Shown here piece by piece: positions 1 to 9,341 of a stretch of DNA of 64,000 nt (within the stretch, counting starts at the first letter, position 1; every line of letters begins with the position of its first letter). The stretch is taken from assembly GCF_025145645.1 (NCBI RefSeq), contig NZ_CP102252.1, positions 3,596,001 to 3,660,000 on the forward strand, given 5' to 3'. The stretch is from Alistipes senegalensis JC50 (lineage in GTDB: Bacteria > Bacteroidota > Bacteroidia > Bacteroidales > Rikenellaceae). A program made the position numbers and the translations under genes. The notes beneath the pieces are model-generated. The model made no database searches. It saw nothing but the letters and a program-made list of their open reading frames with translations, and was not told where the DNA came from.

Positions 1-471
1 GTTGACCGTCCAGAAACCCTCGGCGTCGATGCCCATCGTAGGCGACACGCCGCCTACGGGCATCATCTCTCCCGCAGCGTCCAGCAGCCATTCGTAGGTC
101 TCGCCGTTGTCCGCGGTCGTGCGCCAGTAGAGTTTTCCGTCGGAGAACTCCCCGGCCCCGACGATCGGCGCGGTCACCACGTCCTTCTGCGTGGCGAGGG
201 TGACGGTTTTCGTTTCGCCGCCGTGATCGCGGTAGCAGACGACGTAATTGCCCTTGTCGTCCTGTTTGAGGTAGGAGATGAAGCTGCTGTTGACGAGCGC
301 CGTGAGCGAGTTCATTTCGTCGTTGAGTTCCGCGACGCGCTTTTCGGCCGCCGTAAGCTCCTGCTCGATGGCGTCGATGTTTTTCCGCAGCTCCCCGTCG
401 TCGTACTCGTCGCATCCCCAGAGGAGGACGAAACCGGCGGTAAGCAGTATGATGTTCAATAACTTTCTCAT
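1..471 (-). CDS. DUF4988-type surface lipoprotein (C-terminus beyond window)
   Basis: Reads leftward off the window edge; about 157 residues are visible. It begins MRKLLNIILL and has a lipobox-like LLWGCDE, so it is probably a membrane-anchored lipoprotein. A short coiled-coil-like stretch (residues about 25-55, heptad-like Leu/Ile with many Glu) is followed by a small beta module containing VTLATQKDVVTAPIVG. The next gene upstream has the same architecture and the near-identical VTVATKNDVTTAPILG, so the two N-termini are paralogous. This matches the DUF4988 module seen at the N-terminus of Bacteroidetes surface lipoproteins. The effector domain lies outside the window, so function is unknown; position at the end of a SusC/SusD locus suggests glycan binding or cleavage. 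The 19-nt gap from the preceding gene indicates one transcript. Confidence 0.85.
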   Translation of the reverse strand, partial: MRKLLNIILLTAGFVLLWGCDEYDDGELRKNIDAIEQELTAAEKRVAELNDEMNSLTALVNSSFISYLKQDDKGNYVVCYRDHGGETKTVTLATQKDVVTAPIVGAGEFSDGKLYWRTTADNGETYEWLLDAAGEMMPVGGVSPTMGIDAEGFWTVN

Positions 472-490
472 TGTTCTCTCGTTTTAAGGG

Positions 491-3400
491 TTACTGTTTG
501 ATCCGCACGTGCATGTAGTTCATGCAGCTGCGTTCGCCTTTCGAGTCGGAGGGTTTGTTGACCACTTTGCCCGCGCCGTCGGTGTAGAGCCACACGGTCG
601 TCGAACCGCCGCCGTCGAAACGGGTTACGTTCCAGCAGCCGAATTTCTGGGCGATGCGGACCATTTCGTAGAACTTCACGCCCATCGAAACCCAGTCCTG
701 ACGGCCGTCGATAACGAAGAAGTGGATTTTCGTTCCGGCCTGGTCCACGCCCACGTACGTCATCGGGTCGTAGACCGACGAGGAGAGGTTTTTATCCACG
801 CCGTCGGCCAGCAGGTGGTACATCGTAGAGTTCTGCGTGACGATGGGTTTCGTAACGCCGTCCACCGCCACGTCGGCGCGGATGCGGAGCGTCGAGCCCA
901 CGGAGAGTTTCGCGGCGAACGCTTCGGCGGTGGCTCCGGTGAGCTGCACGGCCCATTCGTCGAGGGTCGTGAGGTAGGGTGCCTCGGCGAGTTCCGTCGT
1001 GCGGCCGTCCTCGATGCGGGTCACGGTGGCTTCGAACCAGCCGTCGTTGACCGTCATGGGGTTCCCCGAGGTGTTCTTCGCAACGACGTAGAGCGCTTTT
1101 TTGAGCAGCGGGTTGGTCAGCGACGGGGTTCCGGGGTGGGGCGTCTTCTTGTAACGTGCGGTGTAGAGGTTGGCTTCCTGCGAGACGCTGCCCAGACGCA
1201 GGATCGTGTCGTTGATCGAGTAGTACTCGTACTCGGTGCCGCCGACCTCGATCTTGCCCGTGAATACCTTCTTGCCGCAGCTTGCCGTGCGGTCCCTGAA
1301 GACGGTGAAAGCGTTGGCATGGTTGGTCAGCGACGTGCGCACGGTCTTGTTGTTGACGAAGTCGGGGCGTCCTTCCTCGATGTGCAGGCCGCGGGGGAAT
1401 CCGTCGTGCGAGTTGAAGAAACCGGTGTTGAATCCGGCGACGATGTTCTGCCCCTCGGCGCGCTTGCGGGTGCAGTTCTCCGAGAGGGTTTCGCGGATAT
1501 TCTTGCCGTTGTTGCCGTTGTTGTTGCCGTTGGGGTTGGGCACGATGTCGTCGGCCATCGAGGTTGCGATCTCCACGGCGTCGTTTGTCAGGTCCACCTC
1601 CAGTACGTGCATCTTGCGCGGCAGGTTGGTGAATTCGTAGTAGGTGTATTTTACGCCCGGGTGGAGCTGGACGGTCTGTTTGGACTCCCAGTCGTAGTAG
1701 GCCGGCAGCGACCAGTCAACGGTGTTCTCCTCGGTGTCGTAGTTCGACTGTTTGTGGCAGACGGCCGTGGTGTGCATGGCCGCGGGGGCCGTTGTCGGAG
1801 CGTCCTTGTAGGTGTCGTAGTCGCCGACGAAGCCGTTTCCGATGCAGCCCTTGATGAGCGATGCGCTCTGGTTGTAGCCGCAGGCCCAGCCGGGACCGTG
1901 CAGGTTCGAACCGTCGGTCGTCACGTTGCCGATAACGGCCCCGGTGTTCTTGCAGTTGCGGATCGTGCCGAGATTGTGGCCCGAGAAACCTCCCGTGCGG
2001 CATCCCAGGCGGGTGATGACGTTTCCGGCATTGGTGCAGTTCTCGATGATGCAGCCTGTCGTGGTCGAACCGCCGACCAGACCTCCCATGCGCTTGATGC
2101 CGTATTGGTCCTTCTGTCCGGCGTACTGCCCGGCGGCATCGTCCTCGACGAGGCCGTTATTCTGCGAATTGGCGATGGTTCCCTTCTCGAAGGTTCCGGC
2201 CAGCCCGCCGCCGCGTCCCGAAGGTGCGTTCACCCGTCCGTTGTTGGTGCAGTAGCCTATGAGATTGTTCTCCGCCGATTTGATGTAGGCGCAGATGCCT
2301 CCCACCTGCATGCCCGTCCCGCCGTTGGCGGTGTTGGCGATGGGACCCGTGGTGATGTCGCCGTTATTGACGCACGCCGCCGCTGCGGAGGTTCCTCCGA
2401 TGGTCGTACCGGTCATCTGCCCGGCGATTCCCGCGAGCATCACCAGCACTCCGGCGGGGTCTTCGGCCTCGAACGAGATCGAGACGTTGTTGGTCACGTT
2501 TTCGATCACCGATTCCGTGGCGAACGCCGCCACACCTGCTACGGCCGTGCCGGCTCCGGCGGTTCCCCGGACGGTGAGCTTGTCGCCCTTGGCGCCGACC
2601 GTGAGGTTCCGGACGGTGGCCTGGTTCAGCACGCCGAACAGACCGTGGGCCGTCGATTTCGCGGCGTCGGCCGTCCAACCGATGTTTTTGATCGTGTAGC
2701 CCTTGCCGTCGAATTTGCCCGTGAAAGGATTCTCGGCCGTACCGATCGGCGTCCATTCCGTCGTGCCCGTCATGTCGATGTCGCCCAGCAGCACCACGTC
2801 GCCGCTCTCGTCGCGGTAGCGGTCGTAGCTGCGTCCGGAATTGACGGCCTCGGCGAATTTGCGCAGGTCCTCGGCGGTCTTGATGCCGTAGTATTCGGGC
2901 TTCGCGCTTTTGGCCGCGAGGTGCACGACGCGGATCAGGACGTTTTCCTCCGTGTCGCAGAGCATCACGGCGAAACTGCCCTCTTCGAACGCATCGCCGA
3001 AGGTGACGGCGATGGTTCCGGCAGCGGTGTCGGCCGCGGCCGCGAGTTTCTCGGTGCGCATGATTTTGAGGATCGTTTCGCCGGCCTTCTCGCCCGTGAT
3101 CTCATAGCCGATCGTGAGCGGCTGCGAGGCGTCCTCGACGACGTATTCGTCCCCGAGCACCGTGTCGCCGACCTTGAAGACGATGTTGAAGGCGTCGAAG
3201 ACCGGAGCCGACACCGTCGAGCCGTCGCCCAGCGTGAAAACTGCGTTGCCGGCGGCGTCGCGCGAAATGCCTGTGATGAGCGATCGTTCCTTGCCTTCGG
3301 CTTTCAGCGGACTGCCTGCCGCATCGGTCAGCCGACGGCCGTTGACGGTCCAGTAACCCTCCTTATCGACGGCCACTTCGGGCGTGCGTCCGGCGACGGG

Positions 3401-3805
3401 GATTTTGGCCCCGTCGGTGTCTTTCAGAAAGTCGGTTTTGCCCCCTGCGGTGGTCGTCCAGTAGAGCACGCCGCCCTCCTCCTTCGTGCCGAGGATCGGC
3501 GCAGTGGTCACGTCGTTCTTCGTGGCGACGGTGACGCTGTGTTCGACGTTGTCGGCGCCTTTGTAGCGGACGACGTTGTTGCCCTCGGCGTCCTGCGTGA
3601 TCGAGGTTACGACCCCGCCGTTGACGACGGACGCGAGCAGCCGCACCTGGCTGTTGAGTTCGTCGGCCTGTTTTTCGAGTTCGGTGAGCTGGTTGTATAT
3701 CTCATCGACGCCTTTCCACAGCGCGGAGTCGTCGAAGTTGTCGCTGCACCCGCCCGCGAAGAGGAGGACCGATGCCAGAAGCGTTGTTATCATGGTTCGT
3801 TTCAT
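491..3805 (-). CDS. DUF4988 / GLUG-like / phosphodiester glycosidase lipoprotein
   Basis: 1104 residues. The start MKRTMITT gives a clean signal peptide and lipobox (FAGGCSD); the frame stays open upstream, but that part is antisense to susD. In order: DUF4988-like coiled coil and beta module (about 20-170), a beta domain (to about 300), a repeat region of GLUG/beta-helix type (about 305-660, runs such as GKFDGKGYTIKNI and GGLVGGSTTTGCIIENC), a short Asn/Gly-rich linker (about 755-765), and a C-terminal domain (about 730-1104) with FNTGFFNSHDG and TRFDGGGSTTVW, the signature of the NAGPA-type phosphodiester glycosidase family. Family members cleave sugars held in phosphodiester linkage, such as GlcNAc-1-phosphate caps. 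Lipid anchoring and location directly after susD suggest it works at the outer membrane on the imported glycan. The substrate is unknown. Confidence 0.88.
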   Translation of the reverse strand: MKRTMITTLLASVLLFAGGCSDNFDDSALWKGVDEIYNQLTELEKQADELNSQVRLLASVVNGGVVTSITQDAEGNNVVRYKGADNVEHSVTVATKNDVTTAPILGTKEEGGVLYWTTTAGGKTDFLKDTDGAKIPVAGRTPEVAVDKEGYWTVNGRRLTDAAGSPLKAEGKERSLITGISRDAAGNAVFTLGDGSTVSAPVFDAFNIVFKVGDTVLGDEYVVEDASQPLTIGYEITGEKAGETILKIMRTEKLAAAADTAAGTIAVTFGDAFEEGSFAVMLCDTEENVLIRVVHLAAKSAKPEYYGIKTAEDLRKFAEAVNSGRSYDRYRDESGDVVLLGDIDMTGTTEWTPIGTAENPFTGKFDGKGYTIKNIGWTADAAKSTAHGLFGVLNQATVRNLTVGAKGDKLTVRGTAGAGTAVAGVAAFATESVIENVTNNVSISFEAEDPAGVLVMLAGIAGQMTGTTIGGTSAAAACVNNGDITTGPIANTANGGTGMQVGGICAYIKSAENNLIGYCTNNGRVNAPSGRGGGLAGTFEKGTIANSQNNGLVEDDAAGQYAGQKDQYGIKRMGGLVGGSTTTGCIIENCTNAGNVITRLGCRTGGFSGHNLGTIRNCKNTGAVIGNVTTDGSNLHGPGWACGYNQSASLIKGCIGNGFVGDYDTYKDAPTTAPAAMHTTAVCHKQSNYDTEENTVDWSLPAYYDWESKQTVQLHPGVKYTYYEFTNLPRKMHVLEVDLTNDAVEIATSMADDIVPNPNGNNNGNNGKNIRETLSENCTRKRAEGQNIVAGFNTGFFNSHDGFPRGLHIEEGRPDFVNNKTVRTSLTNHANAFTVFRDRTASCGKKVFTGKIEVGGTEYEYYSINDTILRLGSVSQEANLYTARYKKTPHPGTPSLTNPLLKKALYVVAKNTSGNPMTVNDGWFEATVTRIEDGRTTELAEAPYLTTLDEWAVQLTGATAEAFAAKLSVGSTLRIRADVAVDGVTKPIVTQNSTMYHLLADGVDKNLSSSVYDPMTYVGVDQAGTKIHFFVIDGRQDWVSMGVKFYEMVRIAQKFGCWNVTRFDGGGSTTVWLYTDGAGKVVNKPSDSKGERSCMNYMHVRIKQ

Positions 3806-3837
3806 TGCCGTTTGTTTTTTCGTGGTTGCAAAAAGCA

Positions 3838-5592
3838 TCAGTCGAAATTGGTGCTGTCGGTCCATCCGGGATTCTGGGTCAGCAGTCCGCCCGTCAGCAC
3901 GCGCTGGTCGGCCGGAATGGGCCACAGGTAGTCGCGTTCTTCGTTCCAGGTGTATTTCAGGGCGTTCCACGCCACGACGTAGCCGCGGTTGTCGGCGGCT
4001 TCGGAGAGGATGATGTCCGAGCCGATTTTCAGTACCGTCAGTCCGTCGGCCGGGGTGCTGGTCTGCTGTGTGGCGTAGAGTTCCAGATCGTTTTTGCCGT
4101 CGCCGTCCATGTCGTAAAGGCCCGGGCCGGGGAAGTAGATGCCGTGGTAGGGTGCCGTTTCGTTGACCATCTGCGCACCCTCTTTCCAGCGGAACATGTC
4201 CCACATGCGCTGGCCTTCCATGACCATCTCCACGGTGCGTTCGCGGCGGATTTCGAGAATTACGCCCGTGTTGGCGCTCTTCGTGACATTGGGGTAGCAG
4301 GCCAGGAGGAACGGATCGGGATTGGCGTTGGCGGCCTCCATGTCGAGTCCGCCCATGCCGGCGCGTTCGCGGATCTTGTCGATCGAAACGGTCAGGTCGT
4401 CCTGCGTCAGCGTGCCCAGCTCGGCCTTGGCTTCGGCATAGTTGAGATACACCTCCGCCGTGCGGAACAACGGCCAGTCGGACGTGCCTTTCGAGGCACC
4501 GCTGTGGGCCGCCGTCGAGACGAATTTGATCGGCTCGTAACCCGTCATCGCGGTCATGTCGTTCGGCGTGGCTGCGCTTTCGCCCTTGGCGACGTATCCC
4601 GGGCAGAGCACCGTTTGCGCCATGCGCGGATCGCGGCCTGCGGTCTCTTCGGTGTAGAACATCGTTTCGTGGCCCTCCTTTTCGGTGAAGCGCGAGCCGT
4701 CGGCCATCAGATAGTGGTTCATGAAACGGCGCGTGAAGCCCGTCGCCGCATTGCGGATGTTGAACTGTACGCTGTGGGCGAGGTTCAGCCCCTCGAAATT
4801 GTAGAGACGGGCCAGAATGACTTCGCTCTGCTTGGCGTCGTCGCTGCAAAAGAGGTCGCGGTAAGGCTCCGTGCCCTCCTTGTAGAGCGAGTATCCGCTT
4901 TCGGCGATGAACGTCGCCGCGGCGTCGGCGGCCTGTTGCAGGTATTTGTCGGCGTCGGGCAGGCCGCGGTACTTACGCCACGTGCCTTCGTAGAGTGCGG
5001 CGCGCGACTTGAAGGCCAGCGCCGCCCAGCGGGTCACGCGGGCTACGTCCTTGTCGCGCGGGAGCATGTCGATCGCGTCGTCGAGGTCGGACATCACGTG
5101 GTCCATGATGATGCCGCGATCCTCGCGGGGCTTTTTCAGCAACTCTTCCTCCTCGGAACCGATCACCGTGTCGTACCAGGGCACGTCGCCGTAACGGCGC
5201 ACCTTCACGTAGTAGAAATAGGCGCGGAAGAAATAGGCCACGCCGTCGTATTTGGTGCGGGCCGCCTCGTCGGTGCAGTTGTGGGAGTTTTGCAGGTAAT
5301 AGTTGATCTTGCGCAGGGAAGTCCAGGTCCAGCCGCTTTCGTCGGAGGCCATGCGGGTTCCCGAGATCACGTCGCCCATGCTCTTGTCCACCATGTCGTC
5401 GGCGTTGAGCCCCGAGGCACTGTCGGGGGAGTCGAGCAGCGTGTAGAACTGATTGGTCCACAGGCGGAGGTCCACTTCCGACTGGAAATAGGTCTGCGGG
5501 GTGACCTTGTCTTCGGGAATGAGGGTCAGGTCGCAGCCCGAGCAGGCGGCGCCCAGCAGCAGGGTCGCCAGTATTTTGTGCAGTGTTTTCAT
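3838..5592 (-). CDS. SusD/RagB family glycan-binding lipoprotein
   Basis: 584 residues, the usual length for the family. The N-terminus MKTLHKILATLLLG ends in a lipobox (GAACSGCD), typical of SusD surface lipoproteins. The body carries the helical TPR-like SusD core (an early segment ending FYTLLDSPDS, RAYFYYVKVRRYGDVPW in the middle) and the family C-terminal segment ERDYLWPIPADQRVL shortly before the end. SusD proteins sit as a lid on a SusC barrel and capture the incoming oligosaccharide. The gene follows susC after 19 nt and precedes the phosphodiester glycosidase lipoprotein by 32 nt, so all are probably cotranscribed. Sequence alone does not tell the ligand. Confidence 0.95.
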   Translation of the reverse strand: MKTLHKILATLLLGAACSGCDLTLIPEDKVTPQTYFQSEVDLRLWTNQFYTLLDSPDSASGLNADDMVDKSMGDVISGTRMASDESGWTWTSLRKINYYLQNSHNCTDEAARTKYDGVAYFFRAYFYYVKVRRYGDVPWYDTVIGSEEEELLKKPREDRGIIMDHVMSDLDDAIDMLPRDKDVARVTRWAALAFKSRAALYEGTWRKYRGLPDADKYLQQAADAAATFIAESGYSLYKEGTEPYRDLFCSDDAKQSEVILARLYNFEGLNLAHSVQFNIRNAATGFTRRFMNHYLMADGSRFTEKEGHETMFYTEETAGRDPRMAQTVLCPGYVAKGESAATPNDMTAMTGYEPIKFVSTAAHSGASKGTSDWPLFRTAEVYLNYAEAKAELGTLTQDDLTVSIDKIRERAGMGGLDMEAANANPDPFLLACYPNVTKSANTGVILEIRRERTVEMVMEGQRMWDMFRWKEGAQMVNETAPYHGIYFPGPGLYDMDGDGKNDLELYATQQTSTPADGLTVLKIGSDIILSEAADNRGYVVAWNALKYTWNEERDYLWPIPADQRVLTGGLLTQNPGWTDSTNFD

Positions 5593-5611
5593 CTGTCGTT
5601 CTCTTTATGCG

Positions 5612-8600
5612 TTAGAAGCTGATATCGACGCCTACCGAGAGGGTTTTGGGATAGGCGTATCCCGTTCCGGAGTCCTTCTTGCTGGTGCTCGACGATCCGG
5701 CGAGTTCGGGGTCGATGGTCTTGTTGTGCCGTTTCAGCGGCGACCAGTAGCAGAGGTTCTCGCCCGAGAAATAGACGCGGGCGCGGTCGATGCCGATCTT
5801 GCGTGTGAGTTTCTGCGGCACGGTGTAGCCGACCGTGAGGTTTTTCAGCCGCAGGTAGGCGAGATTCTGGATGTAGCGGTCGTTCGTCTCGCCCAGCGAG
5901 CCACCGGCATAGGCGTTGTAGCCGCGCGGACGGGGGAAGTAGGCGTTGCGGTTGTCCTCGGACCAGCACTCCGAATAGAAATCCTTGTGGATGAACGACG
6001 TGGGCGGGAATGCGTAGGGGCCCCAGAAGTCGTAGGACGCCTGCCCGGCGGCCGGATACCAGTCGCGGCGCCCGATGCCCTGGAAAAAGGCCGATACGTC
6101 GAAGCCCATCCAGTTGAATCCCACGCGGAACGAGTAGTTGTAGCGCGGCAGCGAGTTGCCGATGATGCGCTTGTCGCCCGGATCGTCCACCGTGCCCGAG
6201 CCTTCGGAAATCACGTTGTCGCCGTCGAGGTCGGCGAAGCGCACGTCGCCCGCCCGAAGGTAGTTGCCGGCCGGGCCCTTGCACTGATACACGCGGTTGT
6301 TGACCGCCTTGTCGTCGATCCTGGCCTGGTATTCGGCCGCTTCGCGGTCGGTCTTGAACAGTCCTTCGACGTGATAGCCCCAGATTTCGCCCAGCGACTT
6401 GCCTACGTAGTGGTCCGAGATCAGCCGGTCGGGGTTGTGGTATTTGGTGATCTTGGTGATGTAGTCGCCCACCGAGGCCGATACGTTGTAGGAGAAGGGG
6501 CTTCCTGCCAGCTGGAATTCATCCTGCCAGCTCAGGGTGATCTCCCAGCCCTTGGTGCGCAGGTTGGCGCAGTTGGCCTTCGGGGTCTTGGCGCCGAAAA
6601 CGTCGGGCAGGGTGAGCGAGGTGGTGAGCATGTCCTTCGTGTCGCGGATGTAGTAGTCGCCCGTGAAATTGAGACGGCCGTTGAGCACTCCCACGTCGAG
6701 TCCCACGTCGTAGGTGGTCACGGTCTCCCACGTAAGTCCCGACGACAGCGGATCGGAGACGTTGGCGTAATAAGCCTTTTCCAGTCCGTCGAAGGTGTAG
6801 CTCATCTGGTTGTCGGTGCTGATCTGCTCGATGTAGGCGTATTCGGATACCTGCTGGTTGCCCAGGCTGCCCACCGAAAGACGCAGTTTGAGGTTGTTCA
6901 TTACGTCGCGTACGGGCTCGAAGAACGACTCTTCGCTGATGCGCCAGGCGGCCGACGCCGAGGGAAAGAATCCCCAGCGGTGGTCGGGCTCGAAGCGCGA
7001 CGAACCGTCGCCGCGGGCGCTCGCCTCGAAGATGTAACGCCCTTCGTAGTCGTAGTTCACGCGGCCGAAGAATCCCAGCGTGCGGTAGGCCAGGATTTCC
7101 TGTGAGAGGGTGATGGGGCCCGTCGCCACGGTGAACGAGTCGATGTTGTCGCTCGACAGGTCGGTCTGCTTCACGTCGAGCGACGTGGAACGGTAATCCT
7201 CGTACTGGCCGCCGGCGGTGGCTTTGAAATGGTGGCCGCCCCACGAATTCTCGTAGGTGCCGTAGATGTTGACGTTGTGGCCCTTGTAGCCGTAGTGCAC
7301 CTCGCGGTAGGAGTTCTCGACCGATCCCGAGGTGAAGGTCTCCATGACGCCCTCCTGACGCGAGTATTCGAATGTGTTGTTGCGGTATTTGTAGAGCCGG
7401 TCGCGCTGGCGGTAGTCATAGGCCGCCGTGAGGACGAGTTTTTTGGCGATCGTGATGTCGAACTGGTTCGAAAGCGTCAGGTAGCGGTTCTCTTTCGAGT
7501 TCTTCGAACGGTCGGCGGTCATCTGCCCGCCGCGGCCGGCGCCGATCGGGGAGTTCTTGCCCAGCTGGTTGACGTACTGGACGATCGAGCCGTCGGGATT
7601 GTAGGGGAGGAATGCGGCGCAGATGTTCGATTGCAGGGCGTTGATCGTTCCCTCGTAGTCGTAGTGTCCGCCGTATTTGTAGCCCGAAGTGTCGAAGCTG
7701 ATGTTGTTCGAGTATTTCAGCCACGGGGTCATCTGGGCCGAGACCTTGGTGCGGAAAGCGTAGTCGGTGTACTTGTCCTTGTTGATGTTGAACATGCCGT
7801 ACTGCTGGTAGAAGCGGCCGCTGGCGTAGTAGGTCACCTTGTCGGTTCCGCCCGAGAGCGAGAGGTTGTGCTCCTGCTGCGAACGCACGCGGTTGTAGAA
7901 ATAGCCGTACCAGTCGAAATTGCCGTAATAGTAGTACTTGCCGTCGTCGCCCACTTCGACCCACGGTCGGTCGGGATGTTCCGTGCGGTCGTTGCGGCGG
8001 TCGTAGAGCTTTTGCAGGCCGCCGTTCTCCTCGGTGTAGCGGAAGATGTTCATCGTGCCGTCCGACGAGTCGTTCATAAACTGGTTGACGATGCGCACGT
8101 GGTCGTAACCCGTGTCGATGAAATCGGTCGAGGTGGTGTTGCTGGCCCAGCCGAAGCGGCCGTTGTAGGTGATGCGCGCGCGTTCGCCCTTCTTGCCCGC
8201 CTTGGTGGTGATGAGCACCACGCCGGCCGATGCCTTGGCGCCGTAGATGGCGCACGACGAGGCGTCTTTGAGCACCGACACCGATTCGATGTCGTTGGGG
8301 TTGATCTGGCTGAGGCTCACCTCCACGCCGTCGGCCAGCACGAGCGGCGAACCGCTGTTGAGCGAGATCGAACCGCGGATGTTGATGGCGTAGGACGATT
8401 CGGGGGAGCCCGTTCCGAAGGTGATGTTCACCGAGGGGTCGGCGCCTTGCAGGGCGTTGGCGGCCGAGACCACCGGACGGGCGTTGAGATCCTTGCCGCT
8501 GATGGTCGCCACGGCGCCCGAGAGGTTGGCCCGCCGCTGCGTGCCGTAGCCCACGACGACCACCTCGTCCATCAGGTTGTCCGACTCTTTCAGGACGATT

Positions 8601-9181
8601 TCAAGCGGAGAATTTCCCCCCCCCTCCTTGACTTCCACGATCTGGGATATGTAACCCAGGTAGGAGACGTTGAGCTTGGCGGGGAATTTCATGTCCGCCA
8701 GTTCGAAATCGCCGTCCACCCCCGTCAGCGTACCTTTCTGGGTGCCCACGACGGCCACCGTCGCGGCGATGATCGGCTGTCCTTTGATGTCGGTCACCCG
8801 TCCGCGCACGGTGTTCGGTGCGGCGGCCGGCTTGGACGCTGCCGAGGGTTGTTTCTTGGTGACGGAGATGCGGTGTCCGTCGATGGTGCAGGTCACCTCC
8901 TGCCCGGCGAATACCTGGTCGAGGACTTCGCGGATGGTGGCGTTTTTGGCCGAAACGGAGATGCGTTTGGTGAGGTCCACCTCGTCCGAACTGACGATGA
9001 TGGAGTAATTTTCCGTACGGTTCAGCGTGGCTATGGCCTCCTGAACGGTTACGTTCTTCAATTCGAGGTTGATTCTCTTCGTCTGGGCGAAAACCCCGGC
9101 GGGGCTGAGCAACATACAGAGAATAACCAGATAGAGGAGTCTCGCAAAGCGAGTTCCCCGACGATTGCAGTCGTTTCCCAT
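5612..9181 (-). CDS. SusC/RagA family TonB-dependent outer-membrane transporter with STN domain
   Basis: 1189 residues. Signal peptide (1 to about 32, ending GVFAQ), STN signalling domain (about 38-105), carboxypeptidase-D regulatory-like domain (about 124-205, with GRVTDIKGQPIIAATV), SusC plug (MDEVVVVGYGTQRRANLSG, then ALQGADPSVNI) and a long 22-strand-type barrel ending in an aromatic residue (VDISF). The STN domain marks transporters that signal through a FecR anti-sigma factor, and the neighbouring fecR and ECF sigma genes supply that relay. It should import the ligand captured by SusD using TonB energy. The coding strand has an uninterrupted run of nine G (8616-8624, around residue 186). 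The frame is intact here. Confidence 0.96.
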   Translation of the reverse strand: MGNDCNRRGTRFARLLYLVILCMLLSPAGVFAQTKRINLELKNVTVQEAIATLNRTENYSIIVSSDEVDLTKRISVSAKNATIREVLDQVFAGQEVTCTIDGHRISVTKKQPSAASKPAAAPNTVRGRVTDIKGQPIIAATVAVVGTQKGTLTGVDGDFELADMKFPAKLNVSYLGYISQIVEVKEGGGNSPLEIVLKESDNLMDEVVVVGYGTQRRANLSGAVATISGKDLNARPVVSAANALQGADPSVNITFGTGSPESSYAINIRGSISLNSGSPLVLADGVEVSLSQINPNDIESVSVLKDASSCAIYGAKASAGVVLITTKAGKKGERARITYNGRFGWASNTTSTDFIDTGYDHVRIVNQFMNDSSDGTMNIFRYTEENGGLQKLYDRRNDRTEHPDRPWVEVGDDGKYYYYGNFDWYGYFYNRVRSQQEHNLSLSGGTDKVTYYASGRFYQQYGMFNINKDKYTDYAFRTKVSAQMTPWLKYSNNISFDTSGYKYGGHYDYEGTINALQSNICAAFLPYNPDGSIVQYVNQLGKNSPIGAGRGGQMTADRSKNSKENRYLTLSNQFDITIAKKLVLTAAYDYRQRDRLYKYRNNTFEYSRQEGVMETFTSGSVENSYREVHYGYKGHNVNIYGTYENSWGGHHFKATAGGQYEDYRSTSLDVKQTDLSSDNIDSFTVATGPITLSQEILAYRTLGFFGRVNYDYEGRYIFEASARGDGSSRFEPDHRWGFFPSASAAWRISEESFFEPVRDVMNNLKLRLSVGSLGNQQVSEYAYIEQISTDNQMSYTFDGLEKAYYANVSDPLSSGLTWETVTTYDVGLDVGVLNGRLNFTGDYYIRDTKDMLTTSLTLPDVFGAKTPKANCANLRTKGWEITLSWQDEFQLAGSPFSYNVSASVGDYITKITKYHNPDRLISDHYVGKSLGEIWGYHVEGLFKTDREAAEYQARIDDKAVNNRVYQCKGPAGNYLRAGDVRFADLDGDNVISEGSGTVDDPGDKRIIGNSLPRYNYSFRVGFNWMGFDVSAFFQGIGRRDWYPAAGQASYDFWGPYAFPPTSFIHKDFYSECWSEDNRNAYFPRPRGYNAYAGGSLGETNDRYIQNLAYLRLKNLTVGYTVPQKLTRKIGIDRARVYFSGENLCYWSPLKRHNKTIDPELAGSSSTSKKDSGTGYAYPKTLSVGVDISF

Positions 9182-9341
9182 GATAGGTTTATTTAAGGTT
9201 CGAGTTTAAGGCGGGTATGCCGGGATCGGTGGCATCCGGGCGGGTCACAGAGAAGGAACAGAAAAAGGAGGGCGGTGGGGCGGTCAGTCTTTCATAGGCA
9301 TTTCGGGTTTGTGTGTGAGGTTCGTTTTTCGGCGTAAAAGT

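Noticed and set aside
1504..1545. Repeat of TTG/CCG-type triplets as a microsatellite or CRISPR-like array
   Set aside because: It only encodes the short Asn/Gly linker (NGNNNGNNGKN) of the glycosidase lipoprotein; no spacer structure.
509..3931. Open reading frame of more than 1100 codons on the plus strand opposite the lipoprotein gene
   Set aside because: Antisense shadow: the opposite strand encodes a coherent lipoprotein with signal peptide and known domains, while this frame is Arg/Val/Gly/His-rich with no domain. GC-rich codon use opens such frames.
3772..7105. Long plus-strand frames antisense to susD and susC
   Set aside because: Composition is biased and there are no motifs; SusD and SusC are unambiguous on the minus strand.
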